Of a stretch of DNA of 64,000 nt, positions 1 to 7,580 are shown one piece after another. The stretch spans positions 3,456,001 through 3,520,000 of the forward strand of contig NZ_CP022985.1 of the NCBI RefSeq assembly GCF_003425985.1, read 5' to 3'. The notes beneath the pieces are model-generated. The model did not search any database, had not been told where the DNA came from, and worked only from the letters and a program-made list of their open reading frames with translations. Both the position numbers and the translations under genes were made by a program. How positions within the stretch are numbered: the stretch's first letter is position 1; every line of letters starts with the position of its first letter. This stretch comes from Mariniflexile sp. TRM1-10. GTDB lineage: Bacteria; Bacteroidota; Bacteroidia; Flavobacteriales; Flavobacteriaceae.

Positions 1-713
1 TCTTTTGAGAAGGCTGGTCGCAATTGTGGAATTTTATCTAAAATCACATTAGTGAACTCTTCATCTTTGCTAACTATAATGGGTTCTCCGCGTCGTTGAG
101 GTACTTCGACAGGTACTATTTCATTATCAAATTTTCCGGCATCCCAAGCAGCCGCAGCACGTTTGTATGATTGAATCGCAAAAGCATCTTGGTCTTCACG
201 GGAAAATTTATATTCTGCAGCACAAGCATCAGCGCAAACACCCATAGCATTTTGGTCGTAAGCATCTACCAATCCGTCTTTTTGCATGCCATCTATCAAA
301 GAGGCAGGTCCAAATTTTGTACCAGTTCTAGCGTATAAATAGTGCGGAATCAAACTCATGTTTTCCATACCGCCAGCAACCACAATATGGGCGTCTCCTA
401 AAGCAATACTTTGCGCCGCTTGTACAATAGCTTTCATGCCAGAGGCACAAACTTTATTTACAGTGGTGCAAGGAACGGTATTAGGTATGCCTGCATAAAT
501 GGCAGCTTGTCTTGCAGGTGCTTGTCCTGTTCCTGCTTGTACTACATTCCCCATTAACACTTCGTCAACCAATTCTGGTTTTAAGTTTATTTTGTTTAAA
601 GCGCCTTTTATTGCAACGGCTCCCAGTTGCGGTGCGGGAATTGTTGAAAGCGCGCCCATAAAACTACCAATAGGTGTTCTTACGGCCGAAACAATAACTA
701 CTTCTTTATTCAT
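1..713 (-). CDS. Acetyl-CoA acetyltransferase (thiolase), N-terminal part, cut by window start
   Basis: Reading leftward from the ATG at 711-713 the protein begins MNKEVVIVSAVRTPIGSF and continues through QAGTGQAPARQAA and NTVPCTTVNKVCASGMKA. The last block carries the thiolase active-site Cys (VCASGMKA, about residue 90). The frame is open to base 1, so about 237 N-terminal residues are visible and the C-terminal His and Cys motifs lie outside the window. Family knowledge: thiolases condense or cleave acetyl-CoA units in the cytoplasm. Biosynthetic (AtoB) and degradative (FadA) types cannot be told apart from this fragment. It belongs to the chromosomal flank and reads away from the downstream HD-domain gene. 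Confidence 0.93.
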   Translation of the reverse strand, partial: MNKEVVIVSAVRTPIGSFMGALSTIPAPQLGAVAIKGALNKINLKPELVDEVLMGNVVQAGTGQAPARQAAIYAGIPNTVPCTTVNKVCASGMKAIVQAAQSIALGDAHIVVAGGMENMSLIPHYLYARTGTKFGPASLIDGMQKDGLVDAYDQNAMGVCADACAAEYKFSREDQDAFAIQSYKRAAAAWDAGKFDNEIVPVEVPQRRGEPIIVSKDEEFTNVILDKIPQLRPAFSK

Positions 714-785
714 TAGATAATTATTAAACTTAATGTGTATGCGAAAATAATGATTTTTTAGTAGAAATTAGAGCGATTCTGTTAT

Positions 786-1003
786 TGAACTCATCTTGAT
801 TTTTTCAATTGGCTGTAAAATGATCTTTTTGTCCCATATTTCACCTGTTTTTTTACTCCGTAGCGCAGCTATGAAGTGCTAAAAAGCTAAAATCTGGAAG
901 AGGACGGAGCGTATAAAAATAACCCAGTGGGTTATTTTAGCGAACGAGCCAGCTTGCGCAGAGGGTATTTTTCGCTTCAATCAAAAAAGTCAAGATGAGT
1001 TCA
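786..1003. repeat. MITE-like element with 14-bp terminal inverted repeats
   Basis: TGAACTCATCTTGA at 786-799 recurs inverted at 990-1003, with weaker complementarity continuing inward. The tetranucleotide TTAT flanks both outer ends (782-785 and 1004-1007), as a target duplication would. Inside, 916-938 is a near-perfect palindrome (11-bp arms around one base). There is no reading frame. It fills most of the 342-bp gap between the thiolase and the HD-domain gene. The structure is seen directly; the mobile nature is inferred. Confidence 0.55.
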
Positions 1004-1062
1004 TTATAAAAAATGGTATTGGCCTATAATTTTATTACATTTGGTTTTCCTTAGCTTTTTAA

Positions 1063-3114
1063 ATGGAAGACTTTATAAATAAACTTTACAGAAACCATTC
1101 CTTAATTTATAAAGGTCTGTTGTTTATTTGCACTACTTTTTTAATTGTGTATTTGTTTCCAAAAAGTGGGAAGTTTAAATACAATTTTGAAAAAGGAAAA
1201 CCTTGGCAATCTGAAAATTTATATGCACCTTTTGATTTTGCTATAAAGAAATCTGATGATGAAATAGCTTCGGAAAAGCAAACCATTATCGATAATTCCA
1301 TTCTGTATTTTGCTGTTGACAACACCGTTGAAGCAAAAGTAAACACGTTATATAAGCAAAAATTTAAAAGTGCTTTTTCTGATTCTATTCCAAAAAGAAC
1401 TTTAGATAAATTATATAAAGTAGGGCAAGAAATAATCTCTGAGTTTTATGCTTTTGGTGTTTTGAATGAAAGTTATAATTTTTCAGAAGATAGAGCCATT
1501 GCCATCCTTGATGAGCGTGTAAAAAAACAAGACGGTTTTTTTTCAGATTTAATAAAACAAGATGCGGTTACACCTGTTATTAACAGCGTGTTACAAAAGC
1601 ACCATTTAACTACCTATAAAGTTAATTTTGTATCGTTATTTTTTGAGCTTATTCAACCTAATTTAACCTTTGATAAATCGTTTACAGAAAAAGCGCAACA
1701 AGAAGAATTAAACAAAATTGCTCATACCAGAGGGAGTGTTGAAAAGGAAACTCTAATTATATCGAAAGGAGAAATAATTGAAGGTGATAAGTATCAGATT
1801 TTAAAGTCGTTAAAGTCTGAATATGAGTCTCAGGTTTGGAGTGAATCTAACTATAATTGGATAATATTTGCTTATACGTTATTGGTTTCATTAGCTTTAT
1901 TAATGTTGCTTTTGTTTTTAAGAAAATACAGAAAAGAAGAAGTATTTGAAAACAACACTAAAGTCACTTTTATTTTCTTTAATATCTTTTTAATGATATT
2001 TATTACAACCTTGGTTGTAAACTATAATTCCAAATTTATTTATGTAGTGCCAATTTGTATTTTGCCGTTAATATTTAAAGCGTTTTTTGATGCCCGTTTG
2101 GGTTTATTTGCGCACGTAATTACGGTATTGCTTTTAGGGTTTATTGTCCCTAATAGTTACGAATATATGTTTCTTCAAATTATAGCAGGTATCGTAACGA
2201 TTTTAACGGTTTCAGAATTATATAAACGTGCTAATTTGTTTATTTCAGTAGGGCAAATAACCCTAATATATATAGTAGCTTATTTTGCATTTTTTGTTAT
2301 TCATGAAGGCAGTGTAGAAACCATCGAATGGGAAATGTTTATATGGTTTGTTTTAAGTGGACTCGCAACCTTGTTTGTACAACCATTAATTTATGCTTAT
2401 GAAAAGATTTTCGGATTGGTTTCAGATGTGTCGCTTTTAGAATTGTCCGACACCAATTCAAAATTATTAAAAGAACTTTCAAACAAAGCTCCTGGTACAT
2501 TTCATCATTCATTAAATGTAGCAAATCTTGCCGAAGCCTCAGCAAATGAAATAGGAGCAAATGCGATGTTAGTTAGGGTAGGAGCTCTGTACCATGATAT
2601 AGGTAAAATGAAAAGCCCAACCTATTTCACTGAAAATCAATCTACAGGAATCAATCCACACGATGAGCTATCATCTAAAGAAAGTGCAAGAATAATTACG
2701 GGTCATGTCATTGATGGTATTGAAATAGCCAAGAAATATAATTTGCCTGATAGAGTTATAGATTTTATTCGGACCCACCATGGAACTAGTGTCGTGTATT
2801 ATTTCTATATGCAAGAGAAAAATGATTTTGATGGTGCAGATAAATTAGATTTCAGTTATCCTGGTCCTAAACCATTTAGTAAGGAAACCGCTATTTTAAT
2901 GATGTGCGATAGTGTTGAAGCTGCGTCAAAAAGTTTAAAAGACCCTACATCTACTAAAATTGATACGTTTGTTGAAAATATTATAAATAAGCAAATTGAA
3001 GGCGGCCAATTTTTAAATGCCAATATTACTTTTAAGGAAATCCAATCTATAAAAAAAGTGCTAAAACACAAGTTAGCAAACATTTATCATTTAAGAATCG
3101 AGTACCCAGAATAA
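1063..3114 (+). CDS. 7TM-HD family (PgpH-like) membrane phosphohydrolase
   Basis: 683 aa. An N-terminal transmembrane segment (about residues 15-32) is followed by a long extracytoplasmic region, a cluster of hydrophobic helices (about 262-460) and a C-terminal cytoplasmic HD domain. The HD metal ligands are visible as GTFHHSLNVANLA (about 478) and YHDIGK (about 510), with a later THHGT. This is the 7TMR-HDED/7TM-HD architecture of PgpH, which in Firmicutes hydrolyses cyclic di-AMP. Flavobacterial members are usually annotated as HDIG-domain proteins, and the nucleotide substrate here is inferred. Length and domain order are normal for the family. It is a core chromosomal gene next to the tRNA pair. 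Confidence 0.9.
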   Translation: MEDFINKLYRNHSLIYKGLLFICTTFLIVYLFPKSGKFKYNFEKGKPWQSENLYAPFDFAIKKSDDEIASEKQTIIDNSILYFAVDNTVEAKVNTLYKQKFKSAFSDSIPKRTLDKLYKVGQEIISEFYAFGVLNESYNFSEDRAIAILDERVKKQDGFFSDLIKQDAVTPVINSVLQKHHLTTYKVNFVSLFFELIQPNLTFDKSFTEKAQQEELNKIAHTRGSVEKETLIISKGEIIEGDKYQILKSLKSEYESQVWSESNYNWIIFAYTLLVSLALLMLLLFLRKYRKEEVFENNTKVTFIFFNIFLMIFITTLVVNYNSKFIYVVPICILPLIFKAFFDARLGLFAHVITVLLLGFIVPNSYEYMFLQIIAGIVTILTVSELYKRANLFISVGQITLIYIVAYFAFFVIHEGSVETIEWEMFIWFVLSGLATLFVQPLIYAYEKIFGLVSDVSLLELSDTNSKLLKELSNKAPGTFHHSLNVANLAEASANEIGANAMLVRVGALYHDIGKMKSPTYFTENQSTGINPHDELSSKESARIITGHVIDGIEIAKKYNLPDRVIDFIRTHHGTSVVYYFYMQEKNDFDGADKLDFSYPGPKPFSKETAILMMCDSVEAASKSLKDPTSTKIDTFVENIINKQIEGGQFLNANITFKEIQSIKKVLKHKLANIYHLRIEYPE

Positions 3115-3139
3115 TATTAAAAAAAATTGAATAAAATAG

Positions 3140-3170
3140 TTGCGTTCTTATAATGTATCGATTACATTTG
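3140..3170 (+). promoter_or_regulatory. Bacteroidetes-type promoter of the tRNA operon
   Basis: TTG at 3140-3142 and TACATTTG at 3163-3170 are separated by 20 bp. This matches the flavobacterial housekeeping consensus (-33 TTG, -7 TAnnTTTG). The first tRNA starts 41 bp after the -7 box. Confidence 0.7.
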
Positions 3171-3210
3171 CAACCGCAATTTTATTGCATAAGTTCATAA
3201 TAAAAGTTAA

Positions 3211-3294
3211 GGAGAGGTGCCAGAGTGGTAATGGAGCAGATTGCTAATCTGTCGACGGGTAACTGTCGCCGGGGTTCGAGTCCCCGTCTCTCCG
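3211..3294 (+). tRNA. tRNA-Ser (GCT)
   Basis: Cloverleaf with a 7-bp acceptor (GGAGAGG with TCTCTCC, last pair G-T), a T-arm GGTTCGAGTCC, a long variable arm typical of class II tRNAs (GACGGG..., CTGTCGCC), and an anticodon stem GCAGA/TCTGT around loop TTGCTAA. The anticodon is GCT (serine AGY codons). CCA is not encoded. Confidence 0.95.
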
Positions 3295-3319
3295 CAAAAA
3301 ATTAAATAGATAACCAATT

Positions 3320-3394
3320 CGGGGTGTAGCGTAGCCCGGTTATCGCGCCTGCTTTGGGAGCAGGAGGTCGCAGGTTCGAATCCTGCCACCCCGA
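3320..3394 (+). tRNA. tRNA-Pro (TGG), integration target
   Basis: Acceptor CGGGGTG pairs with CACCCCG. The anticodon stem CCTGC/GCAGG encloses TTTGGGA, giving anticodon TGG (proline). The T-arm is GCAGGTTCGAATCCTGC. Its 3' end (from 3379) is duplicated 49.4 kb downstream, which marks it as the attachment gene of the island. The gene remains complete because the element carries an identical 3' end. Confidence 0.96.
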
Positions 3395-3395
3395 C
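3379..3395 (+). other. Left attachment site (attL core)
   Basis: The 17 bases AATCCTGCCACCCCGAC overlap the 3' end of tRNA-Pro and are identical to 52729-52745. tRNA 3' ends are classic targets of tyrosine recombinases. Confidence 0.85.
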
Positions 3396-3418
3396 GAACC
3401 TAGAAATAGGAAGTATCA

Positions 3419-3454
3419 AAACACTGTTAATTGTATGATTATCAGTGTTTTTTG
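3419..3454 (+). terminator. Terminator after tRNA-Pro
   Basis: AAACACTG (3419-3426) pairs with CAGTGTTT (3443-3450) and a T-tract follows. It is analogous in position and shape to the hairpin at 52771-52805 beyond the right attachment site. Confidence 0.7.
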
Positions 3455-3507
3455 TTTTTATCCATTTTATTTGATATCAAATAAAACCAATTGAAATCAT
3501 ATAAAAG

Positions 3508-3525
3508 GTGTGCAAATCGGTGAAC
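3508..3525 (+). other. End motif copy 1, candidate integrase arm site
   Basis: GTGTGCAAATCGGTGAAC. Close variants occur at 18731-18748, 20607-20624 and 52653-52670. This copy lies 113 bp inside attL and upstream of the integrase; the last lies 58 bp inside attR. The recurrence is seen; a role as recombinase or accessory-factor binding site is inferred. Confidence 0.45.
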
Positions 3526-3620
3526 ACTTATTTACTGGAATTGTTGTAGTTTTAAGGAACATTTAAGAATGATTTGACTTTTGTTTTTGCAAATAATTGT
3601 TTAACGAAAGCTTCTTAAAA

Positions 3621-4880
3621 ATGCAAACAAGCAACACCTTTTCGGTGGTTTTCTTCACAAGAAAGTCCCGAAGCAAGCCACAGGAACTATCCATTTATGC
3701 CCGTATTACGGTCAATGGCAAGCGTTCCGAGATCAGTCTAAAGCGCCATGTCCAACAAAGGGATTGGGATGCCTCCAAAAACAGGGGGCGGGGCAGCTCG
3801 TATCCCATACGGACCTTGAACAAATACCTTGACCAAGAGTACAGCAGGTTATTGGATTGCCATAAACAACTTTTGGAAGAATCCAAAATAGTGACCGCCA
3901 ACGCCATTAAGTCAAGATACTTGGGAGCGGACGACACCCATAAAACTCTAAATGAGTTAATAGACTACCATAATACCAATATGGTTACCGTGCTGAAACA
4001 GGGAACCATGAAAAACTATTATACCACGGAAAGGTACCTCCACAAATTCCTAATGCAAAAACAAAAAACAAAGGATATTTACTTAAAACAGTTGAACTAT
4101 CGCTTTATCATTGATTTTGAACAGTACCTAAGGAACTATAAGAACACAAATAAGCAACTGATGTTGAGCAACAATGGTGTCATGAAACATTTGGAACGCT
4201 TTAAGAAAATCATAAACCTTGGCATTAAACTGGAATGGGTGGCAAAGAACCCATTTAGCCAATTCCAGTTAAAGTTTGAAAAGTACGATAGACAATACCT
4301 TTCAGAAAGAGAACTGCAACTCATAGAGGGCACTTATTTCAAAAATGACCGTTTGGAAAGGGTAAAGGACTGTTTTCTATTTTCATGCTATACTGGCTTA
4401 TCTTATGCTGATGTCAAGGAACTTACAAACGATCAAATAACCAAGGGGATAGATAATAATTATTGGATATTCACCAAACGCGAGAAGACAAATGAAACGG
4501 TCAAAGTACCCATCTTGCCGCAGGCTATGGACATCATCAATAAGTATAGAGAACATTCAGAGAACAGAACAGGCAAGCCACTATTGCCTTTAAGCTCAAA
4601 CCAGAAAGCAAACAAATACCTAAAGGAGATAGCAACGGCTATTGGGATTCACAAGAACATAACCTTTCATGTTGCTAGACATACCTTTGCAACAACCGTA
4701 ATGCTTTCCAATGGAGTTCCCATTGAAACGGTGTCAAAACTGTTGGGACACACCAAACTTTCAACGACCCAAATCTATGCACGGGTAGTGGAGACCAAAA
4801 TAAGCGAGGATATACAAAACCTTCTGGTTAGATTTGAAACGAAGAAGCAACAATCCCAAGTACTGAATCAAATCAAATAA
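3621..4880 (+). CDS. int: Tyrosine recombinase/integrase
   Basis: About 419 aa from the ATG at 3621 (MQTSNTFSVVFFTRKS), the usual N-terminus of Bacteroidetes integrases. An upstream in-frame TTG at 3597 is less likely. An N-terminal arm-binding region is followed by a SAM-like core-binding domain and the catalytic domain. Catalytic motifs are HVARHTFAT (HxxR) and LGHTKLSTTQIYARV (nucleophile Tyr). The first arginine box reads TGLSYADV, with Ser where Arg I normally stands, as in the CTnDOT integrase family. The gene begins 226 bp past tRNA-Pro, so it is probably the enzyme that inserted the island there. Its codons look richer in G+C than those of the neighbouring gene at 5046. Confidence 0.95.
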   Translation: MQTSNTFSVVFFTRKSRSKPQELSIYARITVNGKRSEISLKRHVQQRDWDASKNRGRGSSYPIRTLNKYLDQEYSRLLDCHKQLLEESKIVTANAIKSRYLGADDTHKTLNELIDYHNTNMVTVLKQGTMKNYYTTERYLHKFLMQKQKTKDIYLKQLNYRFIIDFEQYLRNYKNTNKQLMLSNNGVMKHLERFKKIINLGIKLEWVAKNPFSQFQLKFEKYDRQYLSERELQLIEGTYFKNDRLERVKDCFLFSCYTGLSYADVKELTNDQITKGIDNNYWIFTKREKTNETVKVPILPQAMDIINKYREHSENRTGKPLLPLSSNQKANKYLKEIATAIGIHKNITFHVARHTFATTVMLSNGVPIETVSKLLGHTKLSTTQIYARVVETKISEDIQNLLVRFETKKQQSQVLNQIK

Positions 4881-4898
4881 TTTTAAGGCTTAAAAAAG

Positions 4899-4953
4899 AA
4901 TTTCCTTTCTATATGCTCCTCATAAGACAACGGGAGTATATAGAAAGGAAATT
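4899..4953. terminator. Long inverted repeat after the integrase
   Basis: Arms 4899-4919 and 4933-4953 are complementary over about 20 of 21 positions (TTTCCTTTCTATATG with its complement). A short loop separates them and ATTTTATTA follows. It is probably a bidirectional terminator between the integrase and the convergent gene at 5046. Confidence 0.6.
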
Positions 4954-5045
4954 TTATTATCTATATAAAACGCTAACAGCCTAAATTTAAAATTAGCTTT
5001 AAATGGCTCTTTTGAGTTCTTTATTCTAGTTATTGCCAGCAGTTT

Positions 5046-6518
5046 TTATTTCGATTTTGTTTCTTTTCTCTTCTTTGTGTAGATGTTGAATGGTATTCCC
5101 ACTCTTATTCTACCTGTAAAATCATTTGTAACATCAGTTCCATATATACCATTTTTCCAACCTATATCAATTCCGAAAGTTAGTGATGTTTCCCCATCTT
5201 TTTCTTTTCTAAATATTGGTCCAAATAACACACTAAAATTATTTTCATAATACGTATTATTTGGTTTTCGTATTAGATATTCGTGTTGAGCGGAAAGATT
5301 GAAACCAAAATTTTTCTTTTTAGTAAAAAATATAGCTCCATATGCATTAAAGGCTCCAGTTGCTAATGTCTTATCAATGTTTTCATAAAAACCAAAAGTT
5401 TGATTATCCTCGTCTCTAATAACAAAAACATCATCTTCATTCTGAAAAATATTTGGTGTTCCATTAATCAAAGAGTTATTTAGGAAAGAACCAAATGTGC
5501 CATTAACTCCTAACTGGTAATACCAAATCGTTTTTTTTGCATTATGTGTTTTATTGAAACTTAGTGATATTACGGATTTTAATTTATTGATATCATCGGT
5601 TAAGTCAAATATATTGTTGAAATCTTGGATTATACCATCATCTATATTATCCTCATTAAATTTATAAGTGCTATTACTTAAATTTAAATTTAAGTCGAAC
5701 CACGTCAAACTATAACCATATGTAATATCATTTTCTTTATCAAAATTATATAACAAATCATTTTCAATGTATTTTTTGAGTTTTTCATCAGAGTCAACTG
5801 AAGTTAAAAACTTTTTTATTTTTTTCTCTTCCTTATCAAGACTTACAAAAGCCTCCTCATATTTTTTTTCAGAGAGTAGTTTTTTGATAGAAGGTAAAAT
5901 TTCCAAAAGATTGGTGTAATCTTTATTTTTTAATAAATCTGTACTACTATTTACACTTTTAATTTCTTTTTTAAGTTCTCCAATTTTTTTTAAGTTGTCA
6001 TTACTGTACTTTATCTCGTTATAAATGATTTCTCTCGCATAAATTTCACGTCTATTATCGATGAGTTTTTTTGTTTCTTTTTTTCCAGTATAAAATACAC
6101 TTGGACTACAAATTCGACGAATAAAACCTAAATTTATCCCAACGTTGTTATTCCAAGAACCATCGTCATAAAATTCGAATACATTTTTATTGCCAGTAGC
6201 GTTTGCTCCAGCTCTAATATAATAAGGTGATTCCGTATCTCCCAACCTGAAATTTGAATTGATAGAAATAGTCGTTTTTTCTTTATTTTGAGAGTAGCTA
6301 AAAGCAGAGGCATTGGTTGCTAATTCTGAATTAGAGAAAATCACATAACTAAAAGCATTAGAAATATTTTCTTTCATTAAGGTGTCTTGTATTGCATTAT
6401 TGTTATAATGTGAAAGGGAGGTGTTTAATTGGTTTTCATATTTGATGGTGTTTGGATTTTGACTATTTCCAATATATCCAAAGAGCATTAGACAGAAGAT
6501 GAATGTGGTGTTTTTCAT
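5046..6518 (-). CDS. Secreted protein of unknown function, possible outer-membrane beta-barrel
   Basis: 490 aa. It starts MKNTTFIFCLMLFGYIGNSQ, a clear Sec signal peptide. The middle (about residues 150-260) is rich in Lys and Glu and predicted helical or coiled. Both flanks contain alternating aromatic/polar stretches, and the C-terminal part ends GRIRVGIPFNIY, as a transmembrane beta-strand might. I do not recognise a family. It is convergent with the integrase, has no operon partner, and is strongly A+T-rich, typical of island cargo. A surface role is inferred only from signal peptide and strand pattern. Confidence 0.75.
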   Translation of the reverse strand: MKNTTFIFCLMLFGYIGNSQNPNTIKYENQLNTSLSHYNNNAIQDTLMKENISNAFSYVIFSNSELATNASAFSYSQNKEKTTISINSNFRLGDTESPYYIRAGANATGNKNVFEFYDDGSWNNNVGINLGFIRRICSPSVFYTGKKETKKLIDNRREIYAREIIYNEIKYSNDNLKKIGELKKEIKSVNSSTDLLKNKDYTNLLEILPSIKKLLSEKKYEEAFVSLDKEEKKIKKFLTSVDSDEKLKKYIENDLLYNFDKENDITYGYSLTWFDLNLNLSNSTYKFNEDNIDDGIIQDFNNIFDLTDDINKLKSVISLSFNKTHNAKKTIWYYQLGVNGTFGSFLNNSLINGTPNIFQNEDDVFVIRDEDNQTFGFYENIDKTLATGAFNAYGAIFFTKKKNFGFNLSAQHEYLIRKPNNTYYENNFSVLFGPIFRKEKDGETSLTFGIDIGWKNGIYGTDVTNDFTGRIRVGIPFNIYTKKRKETKSK

Positions 6519-7087
6519 AATATGATTGGTTTGTGATTAGCAAATATGAAACTAAAATTGGATTAATAAAATCGCCATTACTTGGTATTTCTCAAATTAC
6601 TGACAACTTGTTTATATACAGAACTTTTATCCTTTTATCCAATCATATTGGCTGGCTATGCGGAACTTTCGGTTGCTTTTCTCTTTTTTTATCCATGTTT
6701 CTTCATTTCGAATAAGAATAAAAAAACAATTTAAATACCAAATGTAAATCGTTTTACAAAATATTTAATACGGAAAACCGTAAGCGTTCTGAAATAAAAT
6801 GCTTAATTAATAATAGGGAGAGGTTAAATATACTAAATATATAGTAAGAAATTACTCTTGTAAGATAAAAATAATTGTGAATTTAGAATTATTACACAAA
6901 AAGAAGGAGTATTCCCAAAAATAAATTACAGATTTATAGGAAATCTGCCATCTATAAATCTCTGTGAAAATTGGTGAAATGGAACTAAGGTTGGGAATAG
7001 CAAGAGGGTAACACGCTAAAGCGATGTTACTTTTTGTGCGTCCTTAGTTTTCAGTAGTTTAGAGGTTTTAAATGAATAGGATTTTAA

Positions 7088-7278
7088 TCATTTTTCACGG
7101 AAAAACGTCCGTAAGCCAATAAAATCAAAGTGTTTTTCCGTGAAAAAGTAGGCCTTTAATCAACTTTGTTGCCTTTTAAACTCTTTTGAAGATTTAGAAG
7201 TTTTTATGAGGATTCAAAAATTTGTTTTTTACTAAATAAGCTTCGTAGCCCAGTAAAATCAAGGAATTTTTTACTAAA
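7088..7278. repeat. Two diverged copies of a hairpin-containing unit
   Basis: CGTAAGCCAATAAAATCAA (from 7110) and CGTAGCCCAGTAAAATCAA (from 7243) are aligned copies. Each is flanked by a T-rich/A-rich pair: TTTTTCACGGAAAAA with TTTTTCCGTGAAAAA around the first, TTTTTTACTAAA twice around the second. In both copies a segment resembling ATCAACTTT follows. The repeat period is about 130 bp. Function unknown. Confidence 0.5.
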
Positions 7279-7466
7279 AAATCAACTTTACGTTCTAAAT
7301 TTCCCAAAAACACTTCATAGTATTAGCTCGATAGATGTTGGGGCTTTTAATGCGTAACAAAATATAATATAACCGTTTTTTGATTAAAAACCATATACCC
7401 GTAGTTCAGTATTACCCCTGTTTGGATACAGAATTGTAAATTTATCACTTTATAAAAAATTAATGA

Positions 7467-7494
7467 GGCTCTTAAAAATAAAATAAGAGAGCCC
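7467..7494 (-). terminator. Stem-loop after the sigma/dCas12f operon
   Basis: On the minus strand GGCTCTCTTA pairs with TAAGAGCC around a T-rich loop, and the sequence then reads TCATTAATTTTTTAT. This is a plausible intrinsic terminator about 90 bp after the dCas12f stop. The same bases contain the 16-bp motif shared with the leader region, so a role as an RNA handle is equally possible. Confidence 0.45.
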
Positions 7495-7498
7495 ACGC
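7483..7498 (+). repeat. 16-bp motif, copy downstream of dCas12f
   Basis: ATAAGAGAGCCCACGC is identical to 9654-9669. The two copies bracket the sigma/dCas12f operon in the same orientation. Upstream bases pair with it as a hairpin (GGCTCTTA with TAAGAGAGCC). The unique sequence after it on the plus strand starts GTTGTATATATTGTTCAC. It is a candidate guide-RNA handle plus guide. Confidence 0.5.
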
Positions 7499-7499
7499 G

Positions 7500-7580
7500 T
7501 TGTATATATTGTTCACATTTAGTGAGTGTTATTATAAACCTCACCTTACGGGTGTACAAGCACCCTCGTAACCAAAACGG
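7500..7580. ncRNA. Possible structured RNA 3' of dCas12f (candidate guide-RNA scaffold)
   Basis: Read on the minus strand directly after the dCas12f stop there are successive stem-loops: GGGTG/CACCC with a 6-nt loop (7556-7571), then GTGAG/CTCAC, then the GGCTCTC hairpin. TnpB and Cas12f guide RNAs are commonly encoded next to or overlapping the 3' end of the protein gene, so this is the natural place to look. Strand and boundaries are not established, and no target could be assigned. Confidence 0.3.

Larger units (their letters stand above)
6719..7580. other. Non-coding stretch between cargo genes
   Basis: No convincing gene. It holds a diverged tandem repeat (7088-7278), the copy of the 16-bp motif at 7483-7498 and several small stem-loops downstream of the dCas12f gene. 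The short frames here lack codon bias and recognisable homology. Confidence 0.6.

Noticed and set aside
499..720. Plus-strand 73-aa frame
   Set aside because: Antisense shadow of the thiolase gene.
3207..3419. Minus-strand 70-aa frame
   Set aside because: It is the reverse complement of the two tRNA genes, a common false annotation.
6533..6715. 60-aa plus-strand frame
   Set aside because: It starts inside the promoter region of the divergent secreted-protein gene, with no supporting signal; hydrophobic composition is explained by A+T-rich DNA.
7347..7580. A 70-aa reading frame downstream of dCas12f
   Set aside because: It overlaps the stem-loops and 16-bp motif, has no coding bias and no recognisable domain. 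Structured non-coding sequence explains it better.
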